A stretch of 64,000 nt of DNA from the NCBI RefSeq assembly GCF_028372415.1, contig NC_092873.1, positions 351,891,890 to 351,955,889 of the forward strand. The letters are read 5' to 3'. Source of the stretch: Notamacropus eugenii. Its lineage: Eukaryota; Chordata; Mammalia; Diprotodontia; Macropodidae. Made by a program: the position numbers and the translations under genes. Below are positions 32,004-43,089 of this stretch, piece by piece. How positions within the stretch are numbered: the first letter of the stretch is position 1; the number at the start of each line of letters is the position of its first letter. Below the pieces are notes generated by a model, which made no database searches, had not been told where the DNA came from, and saw only the letters and a program-made list of their open reading frames with translations.

Positions 32004-34655
32004 GGGTGCAGCCAAGATGGCAGAGTAGAAAGACACACATACTATAGCTCTTCCTCCACAGCCCATAAAATACCTGTAAAAAAGGACTCTCAACAAATGC
32101 TAGAGCAGCAGAAGTCACAGAACCACAGAGTGAAAGTGATCTCTAGTCAAAGGTAACCTGGAAGGCTGACAGGAAAGGTCGATCCCATGGGACACTGAGC
32201 TAAGTGGAGCCCAGGCCTGGCCGTGTGGCACCAGGAGGAACAGAACTGGAACAGACCTCTGGGGCAGTATCTCCAGCAGGGAGGGTCTCAGATTCCTCAA
32301 CCTGCAAGTGTCAAAGAAAGTCTCAAAGGTCAGTAAGAGGGCTTTCCCAGCTAGGCGAAAGGAGAGCAGGGTCCCCCCCAGCATGCACCCCAGGCAGTAG
32401 AGGCAGCAGGAGCAGTGGGGTGGCAGTGCTGCTTGGCAGTGGTCAAGTGGGGCAGTAGTTTCCCTCCTGGGAGCAGCTCAGCTTAAAGTCCCTGGGAAAA
32501 TTGAGCAGCTGATATGAACCCTGAGCATGGTCCTGAGGTGAGGAGGAGCACTAAGATCCCCCTCTTGACAAAGGATTCAGAAGTCAAGTAACTAACTGGG
32601 AAAATGCTCAAAAAAGGGGGAAAAAATAAGACCATAGAAGGCTACTTTCTTGGTGAACAGGTATTTCCTTCCATTCTTTCAGATGAGGAAGTACAATGCA
32701 TACTGTCAGAGGAAGTCAAGGCTTCTGCATCCAGTACCTCCAAAATGAATATGCAGTGGGCTCAGGTCATGGAAGAGCTTGAAAAGCGAGTCAACAGCTT
32801 GCTAAAGGAGACCCAAAAAATGCTGAAGAAAATAACACTTTTAAAGATAGGCTAACTCAATTGGAAAAAGAGGTCCAAAAAGCCAATGAGGAGAAGAAGG
32901 CTTTAAAAAGCAGAATAAGCCTAATGGAAAAGGAGGTTCAAAAGCTCAATGAAGAAAATAGTTCTTTAAAAATGAGAGTGGAGCAGATGGAAGCTAACGA
33001 CTATATGATAAACCAAGAAATTACAAAACAAAACCAAAAGAATGAAAAAATGGAAGATAATGTGAAACATCTCATTGGAAAAACAACTGACCTGGAAAAT
33101 AGATCCAGGAGAGACAATTTAAAAATTATGAGACTACCTGAAAGCCATGATCAAAACAAAGGCCTAGATATCATCTTTCATGAAATTATCAAAGAAAACT
33201 ACCCTGGTATTCTAGAACCAGAGGGCAAAATAAATATTGGAAGAATCTACCAATCACCTCCTGAAAGAGATCCAAAAAGAGAAATTCCTAGGAATATTGT
33301 GGCCAAATTTCAGAGTTCCCAGGTCAAGGAGAAAATATTACAGGCAGCCAGAAAGAAACAATTCAAATATTGTGCAAATACAATCAGGATAACATAAGAT
33401 CTAGCAGCTTCTATATTAAGGGAAAGGAACTAGGTTTAAAACCAAGAATCACCTATACAGCAAAACTGAGTGTAATACTTCAAGGGAATAAATGGTCATT
33501 CAATGATATAGAAGATTTTTGAGTATTCTTGATGAAAAGACCAGAACTGAAGGGAAAATTTGACTTCCAAACACAAGAATCAAGAGAAGTATGAAAAGGT
33601 AAACAGGAAAGAGAATCCTTAAGGAACTCATTAAAGTTGAACTGTTCACATTCCTATATAGAAAGATGTTATTTGTAATTCATGAGACCTTTTTCAATAT
33701 TAGGGTAGTTAGAGGGAATAAATATATGTAGGTGTGTATGGGTATGTATATATGTGTATATTATATATGTGTATATATGTATATGTACATGGGTATATGT
33801 ATGTATAAACATGTGTGTATATATACACACAGAGGGCACAGGGTGAGTTCAATACAAAGAGAGAATATCTAAAAAAAAATTTACTGTTGAATGGAAGGTA
33901 CTAGGAGTAAGAAAAAGGGAGAGATAGAATGTAGCAAATCATCTAACATAAAAGAGGGAAGAAAGAGCTTTTACAATGGAGGGGAAGAGGGGGGAGATAA
34001 AAGGAAATAATTCAGCTTTACTTGCATGGGATTTGGCTTAAGGAGAGAATAACACACACTCAATTGGATATGGAAATCTATTTTACCCTGCAGGAAGGCA
34101 AAGGGGAAGGGGATAGGAGAGGGAAGATAACAGAAGGGACAGCAAATTGGGGAAAAGGATAAACAGAAGCAAACACTATTGTGAGAGAACAGGTCAGGGG
34201 AGAGAATGGAATAAGTGAAGGGCAGGATAGGACAGAGGGAAATGTTATTAGTCTTTCACAACATAACTATTACGGAAGTGCTTTGCATTGTTACACATGT
34301 ATGACCTATATTGAATTGCTTGTTTTCTCAGTGAGAATGAGTGGGGAGGAAGGGAGAGAATATGGAACTCAAAGCTTTAAGAATGAATGTTAAAAATTGC
34401 TTTAGTGTGCAACTGGAAATTGAGCCATACAGACAATGGAGTATAGAAATCCATTTTGCCCTACAGGAAAATAGAGGTGAAGGGGGATGGAGAAGAATGG
34501 GTAATAGAAGGGAGGACAGACTGGAGGAAGGGGTAGATGGGGTACATGCTGTCCTGGAGTTGGAGATGGGGAGAGATGGAGAGAAATTTTTGAATTCAAA
34601 TTGTTGCGGAACCGAATGTTGAGAACTGAAAAATAAATTATATATTTAAAAAAAA
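32004..34655 (+). mobile_element. Half-L1 (HAL1-like), full length, copy 3b
   Basis: 5' UTR from 32004 (GCAGCCAAGATGGCAGAGTA). ORF1 from 32604, in two open blocks: 32604-32855 (N-terminal, ends at a frameshift) and 32861-33397. The second block holds the heptad coiled coil (MEKEVQKLNEENSSLKMRVE), the RRM-like SRRDNLKIMRLPESHD segment and the start of the C-terminal domain (PRNIVAKFQSS, EKILQAARKK). A stop at 33398 replaces the codon after IRIT; decayed C-terminal text follows to about 33660. A TA/TG tract lies at 33720-33830, then the duplicated purine block and A-rich end. No ORF2. This is the best-kept ORF1 in the window. Confidence 0.87.
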
Positions 34656-34747
34656 TTGGGGCATGACAGACACCAGATTCCTTCATATGTAAAGATGTCT
34701 CTGAGTTCCTTTTGAGGCTGAAGGTTTAGGGCAGAGGGAGCAACATC

Positions 34748-34885
34748 CTAGGTATCCAACAATGGTATTAACTTAGTCTGGAAGTCCAAGATGTCCCAAT
34801 GGAGAAAGAGGAAAAAAGCTAACAGCAGGGTTATCAGCAGCATCTTCTTCTTGGAATAGCCATTTGTCACTGGGTTTTTCAACTG
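34748..34885 (-). CDS. Candidate terminal coding exon with a membrane segment, protein not recognised
   Basis: On the minus strand a pyrimidine tract (TTGTATTTTTCTTCCAG) forms a strong splice acceptor just before 34885. The next 45 codons stay open to TAG at 34750-34748: QLKNPVTNGYSKKK, then a hydrophobic run MLLITLLLAFFLFLHW, then DILDFQTKLIPLLDT. A basic KKK followed by about 16 hydrophobic residues looks like a tail anchor or signal anchor. The following bases could be a 3' UTR into which the half-L1 inserted from the other strand. Sequence outside known repeats supports a host exon, but I do not recognise the protein and a chance ORF cannot be excluded. Confidence 0.33.
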   Translation of the reverse strand, partial: QLKNPVTNGYSKKKMLLITLLLAFFLFLHWDILDFQTKLIPLLDT

Positions 34886-35044
34886 CTGGAAGAAAAATAC
34901 AAGTAAGAATTATCGAAAAAATTTTCCCCATCACCATCCCCCAAAGGTCTTAGTGTGACACCATGATGGACATGGTTGTACAAAAGGGTTGTACAAAAGG
35001 AACAGAAAGAATACTACTCCTGCCCTCTTGCAGTTTACAAAGAG
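34886..35044. other. Unassigned, upstream (intronic side) of the candidate minus-strand exon
   Basis: If the exon at 34748-34885 is real, this is its intron. A 10-base direct repeat TTGTACAAAA occurs at 34976 and again at 34990. Confidence 0.3.
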
Positions 35045-35362
35045 CAACTTGTGGTACATTAATATGATGGAATACTTTTGTCCTATAAGAAACAATAAAA
35101 GGAGTGGTTTCAGAGAAGATGGGAAAGAGTTATATGAACTAATGCAGAATGAAATGAGTAGAACCTAGAGAATAGTTTATACAAAAACAACATTATAAAG
35201 GCAAACAACTTTGAAAGACTTAAAAACTTGATCAGCTCAATGCCCAACCATGATTCCAGAACACTGATGACGAAATAAGCAGAGTTTTGTTTTTTTCTGT
35301 TGTTTCAATGGAAGGAAGCGTAAGAAAGAGGAAATAAATGCTTGTTCATTGAAAAAAAAGAA
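35045..35362 (+). mobile_element. L1 3' end, CATGATTCCAG subfamily
   Basis: GGAATACTTTTGTCCTATAA, GAGTTATATGAACTAATGC, GAATGAAATGAGTAGAACC, CTTTGAAAGACTTAAAAAC and CCATGATTCCAGA mark the end of ORF2 and a 3' UTR like that at 15556-15779, closing in an A-run near 35355. Confidence 0.65.
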
Positions 35363-35514
35363 GTCAATTAAATTTTTAAAAAGGCCAAGATATGCATGTC
35401 ACTTTTGGTGTCAGAGTACCTTGAATAGTAGACATTTAACCAAGACTCAATGGGAAAATGAGCTGATAATAATAACTTACGTTCAAACAGGAAGGATTTC
35501 TCCACTTGAAAAAG
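35363..35514. other. Unassigned sequence
   Basis: Short segment between an L1 3' end and the orphan L1 5' UTR; nothing recognised. Confidence 0.3.
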
Positions 35515-36061
35515 TATGGGTTGGGCCAAGATGGTGGAGTGAGGAAGGAATCTTCTGGAGCCCTCCCAAATTGCCTTTCAGACAACTTGCAAACTGCCTC
35601 AGAACTGATTTAGGAGAAGAGGGAAGCAGCTTACTAGCACAGCAGGAAAGGTCTGTGCCCCTGGGGTGAAAGGAAAATGATGTCCAAGGGCATCAGTAGC
35701 CAACCTCACACCAGGAACCTTGCAGCAGGGTGGAAAGTCTGGTGCAATCTACCAGAGAGGTCCAGCCCTCCTGCAAGCCTGCTGCCCCACCAGGGTAAGT
35801 CAGCAGTCTGTGCAGCACAGCAAGGCCACACCCCAGCGGCTCCATCCCCAGCACAGGCCTGGCCCCAATTGCTGGTGATGTTCCACCCCTAGGGCTGGCC
35901 AACATTGAGACCCCAATCCTGGATCCAGCCAGCACCCTAGGGCAGCCAAGCAGAGAGACCATGCCCCTGGGTCCAACTAACAGCAAGACCATTCCCCCAG
36001 GGCCTGACACCAGAGAGGCTCTGTTCCCATAACAACACAGCAACAAGGCCCCACCCCTGAA
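35515..36061 (+). mobile_element. Orphan L1 5' UTR with tandem GC-rich motifs
   Basis: Begins with GGTTGGGCCAAGATGGTGGA, the typical first bases of mammalian L1, but a different subfamily from the half-L1 copies. From about 35810 to 36064 a GC-rich motif of roughly 40-50 bases recurs imperfectly (variants of AGCAAGGCCCCACCCCTG, with GACCCC/GGCCAGC spacers). No ORF1 follows; an RTE-derived SINE cuts it at 36062. Frames on both strands are not conserved proteins. Confidence 0.6.
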
Positions 36062-36290
36062 GCAGGCCAGCTGTTGGTGTTGGTATTGCTTGTCCTTCAT
36101 CCTTAAAGAGGACAGTGACATCATGACTTAGACATGAATTGGATTTAAGTGAGGCATGACTGTGCAAAATCAGCAGCTTCACTCTCTTCCAGAGCCATCT
36201 GGGTTCAATGGCAAGACATAGAAGAGAACAACTGAAGATGGCCCTGGATGCAGTGGGAGACTTTGCCCTTTTTAAGCTAAGATCTCTGGG
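36062..36290 (-). mobile_element. RTE-derived SINE-like repeat, copy 2
   Basis: Matches 7150-7511 in the same orientation (GTCCTTCATCCTTAAAGAGG, CCAGAGCCATCTGGGTTCAA, GATGGCCCTGGATGCAGTGG, CTTTTTAAGCTAAGATCTC) and is cut where the LTR-like segment begins. Confidence 0.65.
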
Positions 36291-36825
36291 GATAAAAATT
36301 CTCCACCTACAATAAGAGAGACTGAGGCAAAGCTCTGAGCCAATAGCACTTTATTAAAGGGTTCATGGTCCCCTCTAATGAAATGGACCACAGATATTCC
36401 TCACAATTGAGGATGTCCCCTCCTTCCGGGGCTCTATTTTTATAGGGTTAGATATCTAGACATTCAAGAACAGCCACAACAAATACAGAATAATATCCAC
36501 TGCTTGATATATGATGCATAGATTAAGATAAGTGAAACAAATTATCAGCCAGGAGATCACAAGCTGAGTGAAGCATGGGGCATCTCCACTAAGTGGTCCT
36601 AAGATAGTCACCTGTTCCTGTTGGACAAGAGAGAATGGTTCAGAGGTACAAAAATAATTGGGGGATTTTCCATGTAGTTGAATCAGCTCCATCACACTGG
36701 GCTTGGTCACTATGACAAAGAATAATAAGGGTAGAGGGCCTCTAGCCAACTTCATATAATTAGGCAAGTGATCTTACCATTTGCAACTCTCTGGGTCAAA
36801 TACACAAAACTTATCATCACCACAG
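36290..36825 (-). mobile_element. Probable LTR (minus orientation)
   Basis: On the minus strand: CTATAAAAATAGAGCCCCGG (TATA box, about 36440-36420), then CCCTTTAATAAAGTGCTATT (polyadenylation signal, about 36360-36340), then a CAGTCTCTCTTATTG-type U5 ending near 36290. That order and spacing fit a retroviral LTR. The U3 start near 36825 (TGTGGTGATG) is a guess and no TSD was found. Confidence 0.5.
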
Positions 36826-36913
36826 TGGGGAAAGTGAGGAAGATTCTCCCCAACCACTTGCATGACTGCCACATGACCTAACATAAGAAACGTAACTTAA
36901 AACTTCATATGCT

Positions 36914-38322
36914 ACCGTACACAAGAATAAAGTCCAAACGGGTACATGATTTAGGTATAAAGATTGATACCATGAATAAACTGGAGAAGCAAGGAATAGT
37001 GTATTTGTCAGATTTATGGAGAAGGGAAGAATTTTTTACTAAAGAAGAGATAGAAAGCATTATGAAATGCAAAATGGATAACTTTGATTACATTAAATTG
37101 AGAAGTTTTTGCACAACCAAACCCAATGCAACCAAAATCTGGAGGGATGTAGTAAATTGGGAAAGAATTTTTACAGCTAAGCTCGGGGATAAAGGCCTCA
37201 TTTCTAGGATATATAGAGAACTGACTCAAATGTATAATCATACAAGTCATTCCCCAATTGATAAATGGTCAAAGAATATGAACAGGCAATTTTCAGAAGA
37301 AGAAATTAAAGCTATCTATAATCATATGAAAAAATGCTCTAAATCACTATTGATTAGAGAGATGCAAATCAAAACAACTCTGAGGTACCACATCACACCT
37401 ATAAGATTGGCAAACATGACAGAACAAGAAAATGATAAATGCTGGAGAGGATGTGGGAGAGTTGGAACACTAATTCATTGTTGGTGGAGCTGCGAGTGCA
37501 TCCAACCATTCTGGAGAGCAATTTGGAACTATGCCCAAAGGGCTACAAAAATGTGCATACCCTTTGACCCAGCAATATCGCTACTAGGACTGTATCCCCA
37601 AGAGATCATAAAAATGGGAAAGGGTCCCACATGTACAAAAATATTTATAGCAGCACTCTTTGTAGTTGCCAAAAACTGGAAGTCAAGGGGATGCCCATCA
37701 ATTGGGGAATGGCTGAATAAATTATGGTATATGAATGTAATGGAGTACTATTGTGCCATAAGAAATGATGAACAAGAAGACTTCAGAGAGGCCTGGAAGG
37801 ACTTATATGACCTGATGCTGAGTGAAAGGAGCAGAACCAGGAGAACTTTGTGCACAGCAACAACCACAGTGTGCGAGAGTTTTTTCTGGTAGACTTGGAA
37901 TTTCGTAATAACGCAAGAACTTCTTAAAAAAAAAAAAATCCCAATGGTGGTTCTCTAAGGCAAAATGCCTTCCACACTCGGAGAAAGAAATATGGAAGTC
38001 ATTCGCAAAATGTAGCAGATCATGTTTGTGTATGTGTATGTTTTTGTGTATCATGTTTTGATTTGTTATATGATTTCTCTCATTTATTTTAGTCTGACTA
38101 CATAGCATGACTACAGTGAAAATATACTCAATAGGAAAGTATATGTAGAACCTATACAGAATTGTATGCAGTCGTGGGGAGGGAGGAGGGTAGTCGGGGG
38201 TAGGTGTGGGGGGGATAAAATCTCAATTGTATGACAGTGATTGTTAAACATTAAAAAATAATAAAAAAATAAAAATTAAGAAAATAATGATATCATAAAA
38301 AAGGGGAAAACAAACAAAAAAA
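36914..38322 (+). mobile_element. Very young 5'-truncated L1 with an open ORF2 C-terminus
   Basis: Flanked by a 15-bp TSD with one mismatch: AAAACTTCATATGCT at 36899-36913 and AAAACTTGATATGCT at 38323-38337. It carries the last part of ORF2, open from the insertion point to the natural stop at about 37890, with the C-terminal zinc motif C-x3-C-x7-H-x4-C (CWRGCG...HCWWSC). The 3' UTR includes the purine tract GGGGAGGGAGGAGGG and a long A-rich tail at 38258-38322. Over the shared 262 codons it differs from the L1 at 10900-13917 by a single residue (Asp/Asn). No RT or endonuclease is included. Confidence 0.93.
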
Positions 38323-38337
38323 AAAACTTGATATGCT

Positions 38338-38960
38338 TAACTGGGAGTGCCAGGGAAAGCAACATATAAGAATTAATGAACCCATGTAGCCAGGGCAAAG
38401 AGACCCTTATCTTGTCATAAAACTCCTTAAGGAAGAAGGTGTCTGTGTTCAAGGACCTGGCCAGTCCTTGCCCACATATACCAAAGTCAACAACTAGAAC
38501 TCTTAGGCAGAGTTCCTTCTTTGTTCTAATGGTCATCTTTTACCTGAAGTTACATGTATAAAGGGACTAGGTGGGAGAAGGATCTTTGGAGTTCTTTGCT
38601 GCAAAAGTGGGGATGCTTGCTTCTACTCTCACAGTCAGGACCTTTGCCAACTGCTCTCCCCTCCCTGGTCACCAAAGTGTTAGAGTTCAGACTTGGCTGG
38701 TGATGTATACTTTCTCTTTTTCTATTCTGTCTCAACTATTATCTGCTGTTTATATGTATACACTTCATAACTTGCATTATTTTGTAGTAATAAAACTTAA
38801 TTGCTTATTAAGCATGCTTTAGTGCGTTCCATTGTATCTTAAGATCTGAACCTAAAGTGAAAGTACTGAGTAGTCTATGTAATCCCTTTCGATTGCAACT
38901 ACCCATAGCATATCAAGTTGAGTAATACTGATTGGAAAAGAGTAGGGGTTCCTAATGAAT
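38338..38960 (+). mobile_element. Possible LTR-like segment (plus orientation)
   Basis: ATGTATAAAGGGACTAGG (about 38556) and, 230 bases on, GTAGTAATAAAACTTAATTG (about 38788) give a TATA box and polyadenylation signal at LTR-like spacing. The segment is continuous with 36826-36913 once the L1 is removed. Ends are not defined; it could be unrelated single-copy DNA. Confidence 0.35.
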
Positions 38961-41374
38961 CAACTTTCTTTCTCCCCTCTTCAATCCAGAGAAAGATTCC
39001 AGTCTTTCTTTGGATCATTACGCTCTAAATGCATGGAGGGCAATCCCCTCACTGAGGCACAAAGGTGACATAAGTAAAGAGGAAAATGGGCACAACTCAT
39101 AACATACTGATTATGTTCCATTTGATGAAATAATAACTCATAACATATTAGATATAACAGCAAATGTCTCTCACTAACCAAGAACAAATCAGAGGTTCAT
39201 AGGACATTTGTTCAAGCCCAGCAGCATGAACATTGTTTGCCCTATATACAGGCTCTAGAAATCTTTCGACTTTATGAACATAATTCAAGCAATTTTAACA
39301 AACAGCCACCCCATTCTGGGGTTGAGAGGCAACATCTCTGTAGACACCACAAACAGATCTAGATATTTGTAGCATAAGGAGTGAAGGAGAATAAGGAATA
39401 GGTTAAGTTCCATGAACGAAGTGATTATTGGTCATTGTTGGTGGTGGTGGAGTGAAAGCTGAAGCAGGAGACTGAAAAGCAGCACTTGAAGGTCCAGTCA
39501 CTACAGGCTCAGGAACAGGTGTATTAGGAACCATTTGTGGAGAAGATGATGATGACGAATCCCATCTCATACAGTTGTCCAGTACTTAAAACATCCTTTG
39601 ATGTGGTCCTGTGGTCCTCTGGACATCTCCCTTCTTTATTCCTAAGAAGGGATGGGATGAGAGGGACTTCAGAGCAGCTTCTAGAAGTGTTGCTTCTTCA
39701 GTTCAGGTCACTTGCAGAGATCTCCTTCTCTGTTTAAAATTTCTGACAAAAAAAAATTCTGACAAAAAGATTTTAATACATTTCTAATTTTCTATGACAA
39801 TAATCAGGTCAGGTAGTGAGAGCTAGCTCAAACCTTAACACTAATATAAACATCATTAAATCAGAGAATTTACATTTTTAGGTTGGCAAATTCAAATAGC
39901 AACTGAAAATTTTAAAGTTCTGAACCTAAAATTTATATTTAGCATATATAATTACCTAATCTTGTTACAACTATCTATTAAAGTCAACTGAAAAATTCTT
40001 ACTCTAGCTATTTTCCTTTCTAGCTATTTTATTTTTAACTGCTTACCCTTCCCCTAGAAGGATGAGATTTTGCTAGGGAAGCATTATTAACAGAACACTT
40101 TTTAAATAAGATGATGATCCCTAACACACAATTGAATTAATTTAAAAGTTGCCAAAATAACTGACACTGTAAGAAAAAATTCTGGGATGGGATATATAAA
40201 TACATTGAATAGTCAATTTCAAGACAGCGCAGATCAAAGAAACCATTTATTTTAAACCATATTTGCCTTTCGAGACATGCTCAACATTCAGGAGGTAATA
40301 AGACCCAAATAAAATTGGCTTTTCCCATTTAGGTCACACAAGATAGTATAACATTCTTTTCTTCAAACTGAAATTGAAGATGTTTCTGTTTTAGGCTTAA
40401 TAATTAATAGAACAACATTTGGTCCCATAAACTGTTCCATCAATACCCAATCATCCTCACATTAATTTTAGGAAGAACTAAAATGTTAGGTTAAATAGCT
40501 CAAATCTTATCTCCAGTATTCATCTATGAAACTTCAGAGAATTTTAATTGTTGCATCATGAGGCCCTACATTGGAAAATGAGTCTTTGCCTCTCTTAATA
40601 ATGTTTATATATTAATGTTATAATATATAATTGCTAATATTATAATAATTATAAAATAATGTATTACATAATAATATAATAAAATGATATAAGAGATGTT
40701 TCAGACAATTTTTACATGTAAAATTCTACTTTGAAAATTGTGTCACATCTCCTACTAATCATATTATCATGAAGAAAGAATGCTATGGGGTGATTTCTCA
40801 TACACTAAAAACCCCACCAATTGTAAGACTTCATGGTCTCTATTATTTGTGATTTAAATGACAATTCCTCACTAGTACATATTATTTAATCTAAAATCAG
40901 GAAGAGGGTTCTTTTACATTTGCCCTTATCAGTGGAATTTGCTATGTGAGGAGAAAGAGAGAGACATAGGAGCATTAATTCTATTTGATTTCAAGTAAGA
41001 GTCATAGGCAAGCACTTGTATGACAGGATGTCACAGCCAGCCTCAGAACTAACCAGGTGGGAAAATATCTTATTTACTAAGATGGGAATAGGTCAAGAGA
41101 ATCCTACCTTCACCTCTGCAATATCGTTCTCTAGACTTTCTCAGGGACAGACATCTACCTGAGATAATCCTCAGACTACAGGGGCACATGGCATTTCCCT
41201 TGAATAATGAACCAGCAGTCTTATACAGGGTCAGATACTTATATCTGGATTTAAGACTTAGAATAGCAGCAAATTGAAATTCTCTTCCTCAAACAGCAAA
41301 ATTTCACTAATTACAGCTTAGGGCTAAATATATTAACCTCAAAATTTCATCTAGAATTTTTTTATTCACAAATT
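38961..41374. other. Unassigned AT-rich sequence
   Basis: About 2.4 kb without a recognised element. It contains an almost pure A/T stretch at 40596-40695 (TAATATTATAATAATTATAA type). Confidence 0.3.
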
Positions 41375-41815
41375 TCACCTGTTTTCCCTTATCATTCCCC
41401 CCTTGGTCTGCAGATAAAGCCAAAGGGAGAACATCAGACCATTTCTAGAACATGAGATGAGATCCCCATCAAAGTCCATGTAAGCAAGTGGGTCACATTT
41501 GGGCACAATTTCCTTGTTGAAAACTATGGTATCAGAGGTAGCGGTGGCATTAGAACTAGGAAATAGTTCAGTCTGGGTCAAGGACTGATTTGTACACGAT
41601 AATAATCTGCTCAAAGAGTGGGGCAAGTTCTCAGATGGCCACCAAAAAGCTACAGAAACTGACCAAGCGGCTATCATGCAAGTTACCACTGGGGAGATGT
41701 CCAGAGTAACCCACTCTTGTTTAATTAAATCTATTATCCCTTGTGTGCCACACTGACCCCCATTATGAACTAAAAAAGGATATCTGGGGAGGAGATGCTT
41801 ACCTATCTCAGTCAC
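41375..41815 (-). pseudogene. Retrovirus-like ORF followed by a polypurine tract, uncertain
   Basis: A 146-codon minus-strand frame, long for this AT-rich region. It contains several Cys residues, potential N-glycosylation sites (NQS, NAT) and Trp-rich hydrophobic patches, as in decayed envelope-type proteins. Its end overlaps AAGGGGGGAATGATAAGG (minus strand, about 41405-41388), which has the form of a retroviral polypurine tract followed by an LTR starting TGATAAGG at 41394. No other retroviral gene is firmly seen. The reading could be coincidental. Confidence 0.3.
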
Positions 41816-43089
41816 CCAGACCCAAGTGACCTATTTGGTAGTGGACTGCTGTTTCCACTTCTACACCACAAGTTCATACATATGAATAGTTGGTTCAAAA
41901 TAATAGCATTAAGAAATATAGTTACATGCATTTCCAGATGATCCCAAATGATACCCACTTATTACTCAAAAAATTTTACTTTTCCACTTTGAGTGGTAGA
42001 GGCCCTAGTTCTTCAACTGGCAATGTGACGAATTTCACAACAGACTGTAAGTAGGGATTATGCCAAGGAAACTCACAGACAGGAAAAGCTCTCCAAAGAG
42101 AACTTTGCCATTTTTCTCCCAACAGTAAGTCATTTATTATTATTATTTTCTAGAGTTTTTTAGATGCAAAATATACTCCAATAATCATAAAATTGATATT
42201 TTTGTAATGTAACAGTATTCAGATTGAAAAGAGAAAGAAACTTGCTTTAACTGCTTCTCACCCATTTTGTATTTAAAACATCACCAATCAGGTGATAGTA
42301 ATTTAGTTAAATACCTTTCAAACTTATCAGTTCATAGAAAGTAATTTATCTTATTACTTCAGGTATTTTCATGCTAATCATAGTACTTTATATAATGCCT
42401 ACTATTTGCCAGACTTTTTCTATGTCTTGAAAATTGCTTAAGTCTTTCTTCAGGAATACTTTAAGGTGTTTAGTCTATAATTTTCCAATTGTGTTAATAT
42501 TCCATGCCAATTAGAAAAAGTGCCTGTAAGTGGAATAATATTTTGTTTAATTGTATTCCTACCAGGCTTGAATACTACAGTGCTCATACTTTACTCAAGC
42601 CAGTCACTGTGTTAATCACTTCACAACAGTGTGTTCCTCCCAAAAACCCTGGGAGATAGGTGTAAATATTTATTACTCCCTTTATACATACAAGAATTGA
42701 TTAGATACTCTAATTTACTGCCATTACAATATTTTTGGCCCAATCGATTTTGATTTATAATGACTAGTAACATAACAAAACTTCATTTTTCATGAAGTTC
42801 CATTATTTTTAGTTGGCTTATATTCAAAAAACTCATGGTGACACTCCCAACATTCCATTACTACTTCTTTGTTTCTTTGACTTACCCAAAGAGCAAAACT
42901 AATTCTTTTAAAGTTTCTAAATTACTAATCCTTTAGCATGACTATTTAAACCAGAGCAAGGAGATAATCCTTCCTCTGTCAATCAAATAGCTAACATTTT
43001 AATGAAACATATTTTGTAGTCTTATATTGATTGGTAAAGGAAAACATGTAGCAACTATCAAAAGGTGTTGCTTTAAAAAAAAAAATGCT
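41816..43089. other. Unassigned AT-rich sequence
   Basis: A short minus-strand stretch at about 42080-41990 also reads as protein-like, which would extend the retrovirus-like region, but stops are frequent. The rest has no assignment. Confidence 0.3.

Noticed and set aside
35677..36182. Frames of 71-143 codons on both strands in a GC-rich stretch
   Set aside because: The region is an L1 5' UTR with tandem GC-rich motifs; overlapping frames on both strands reflect composition.
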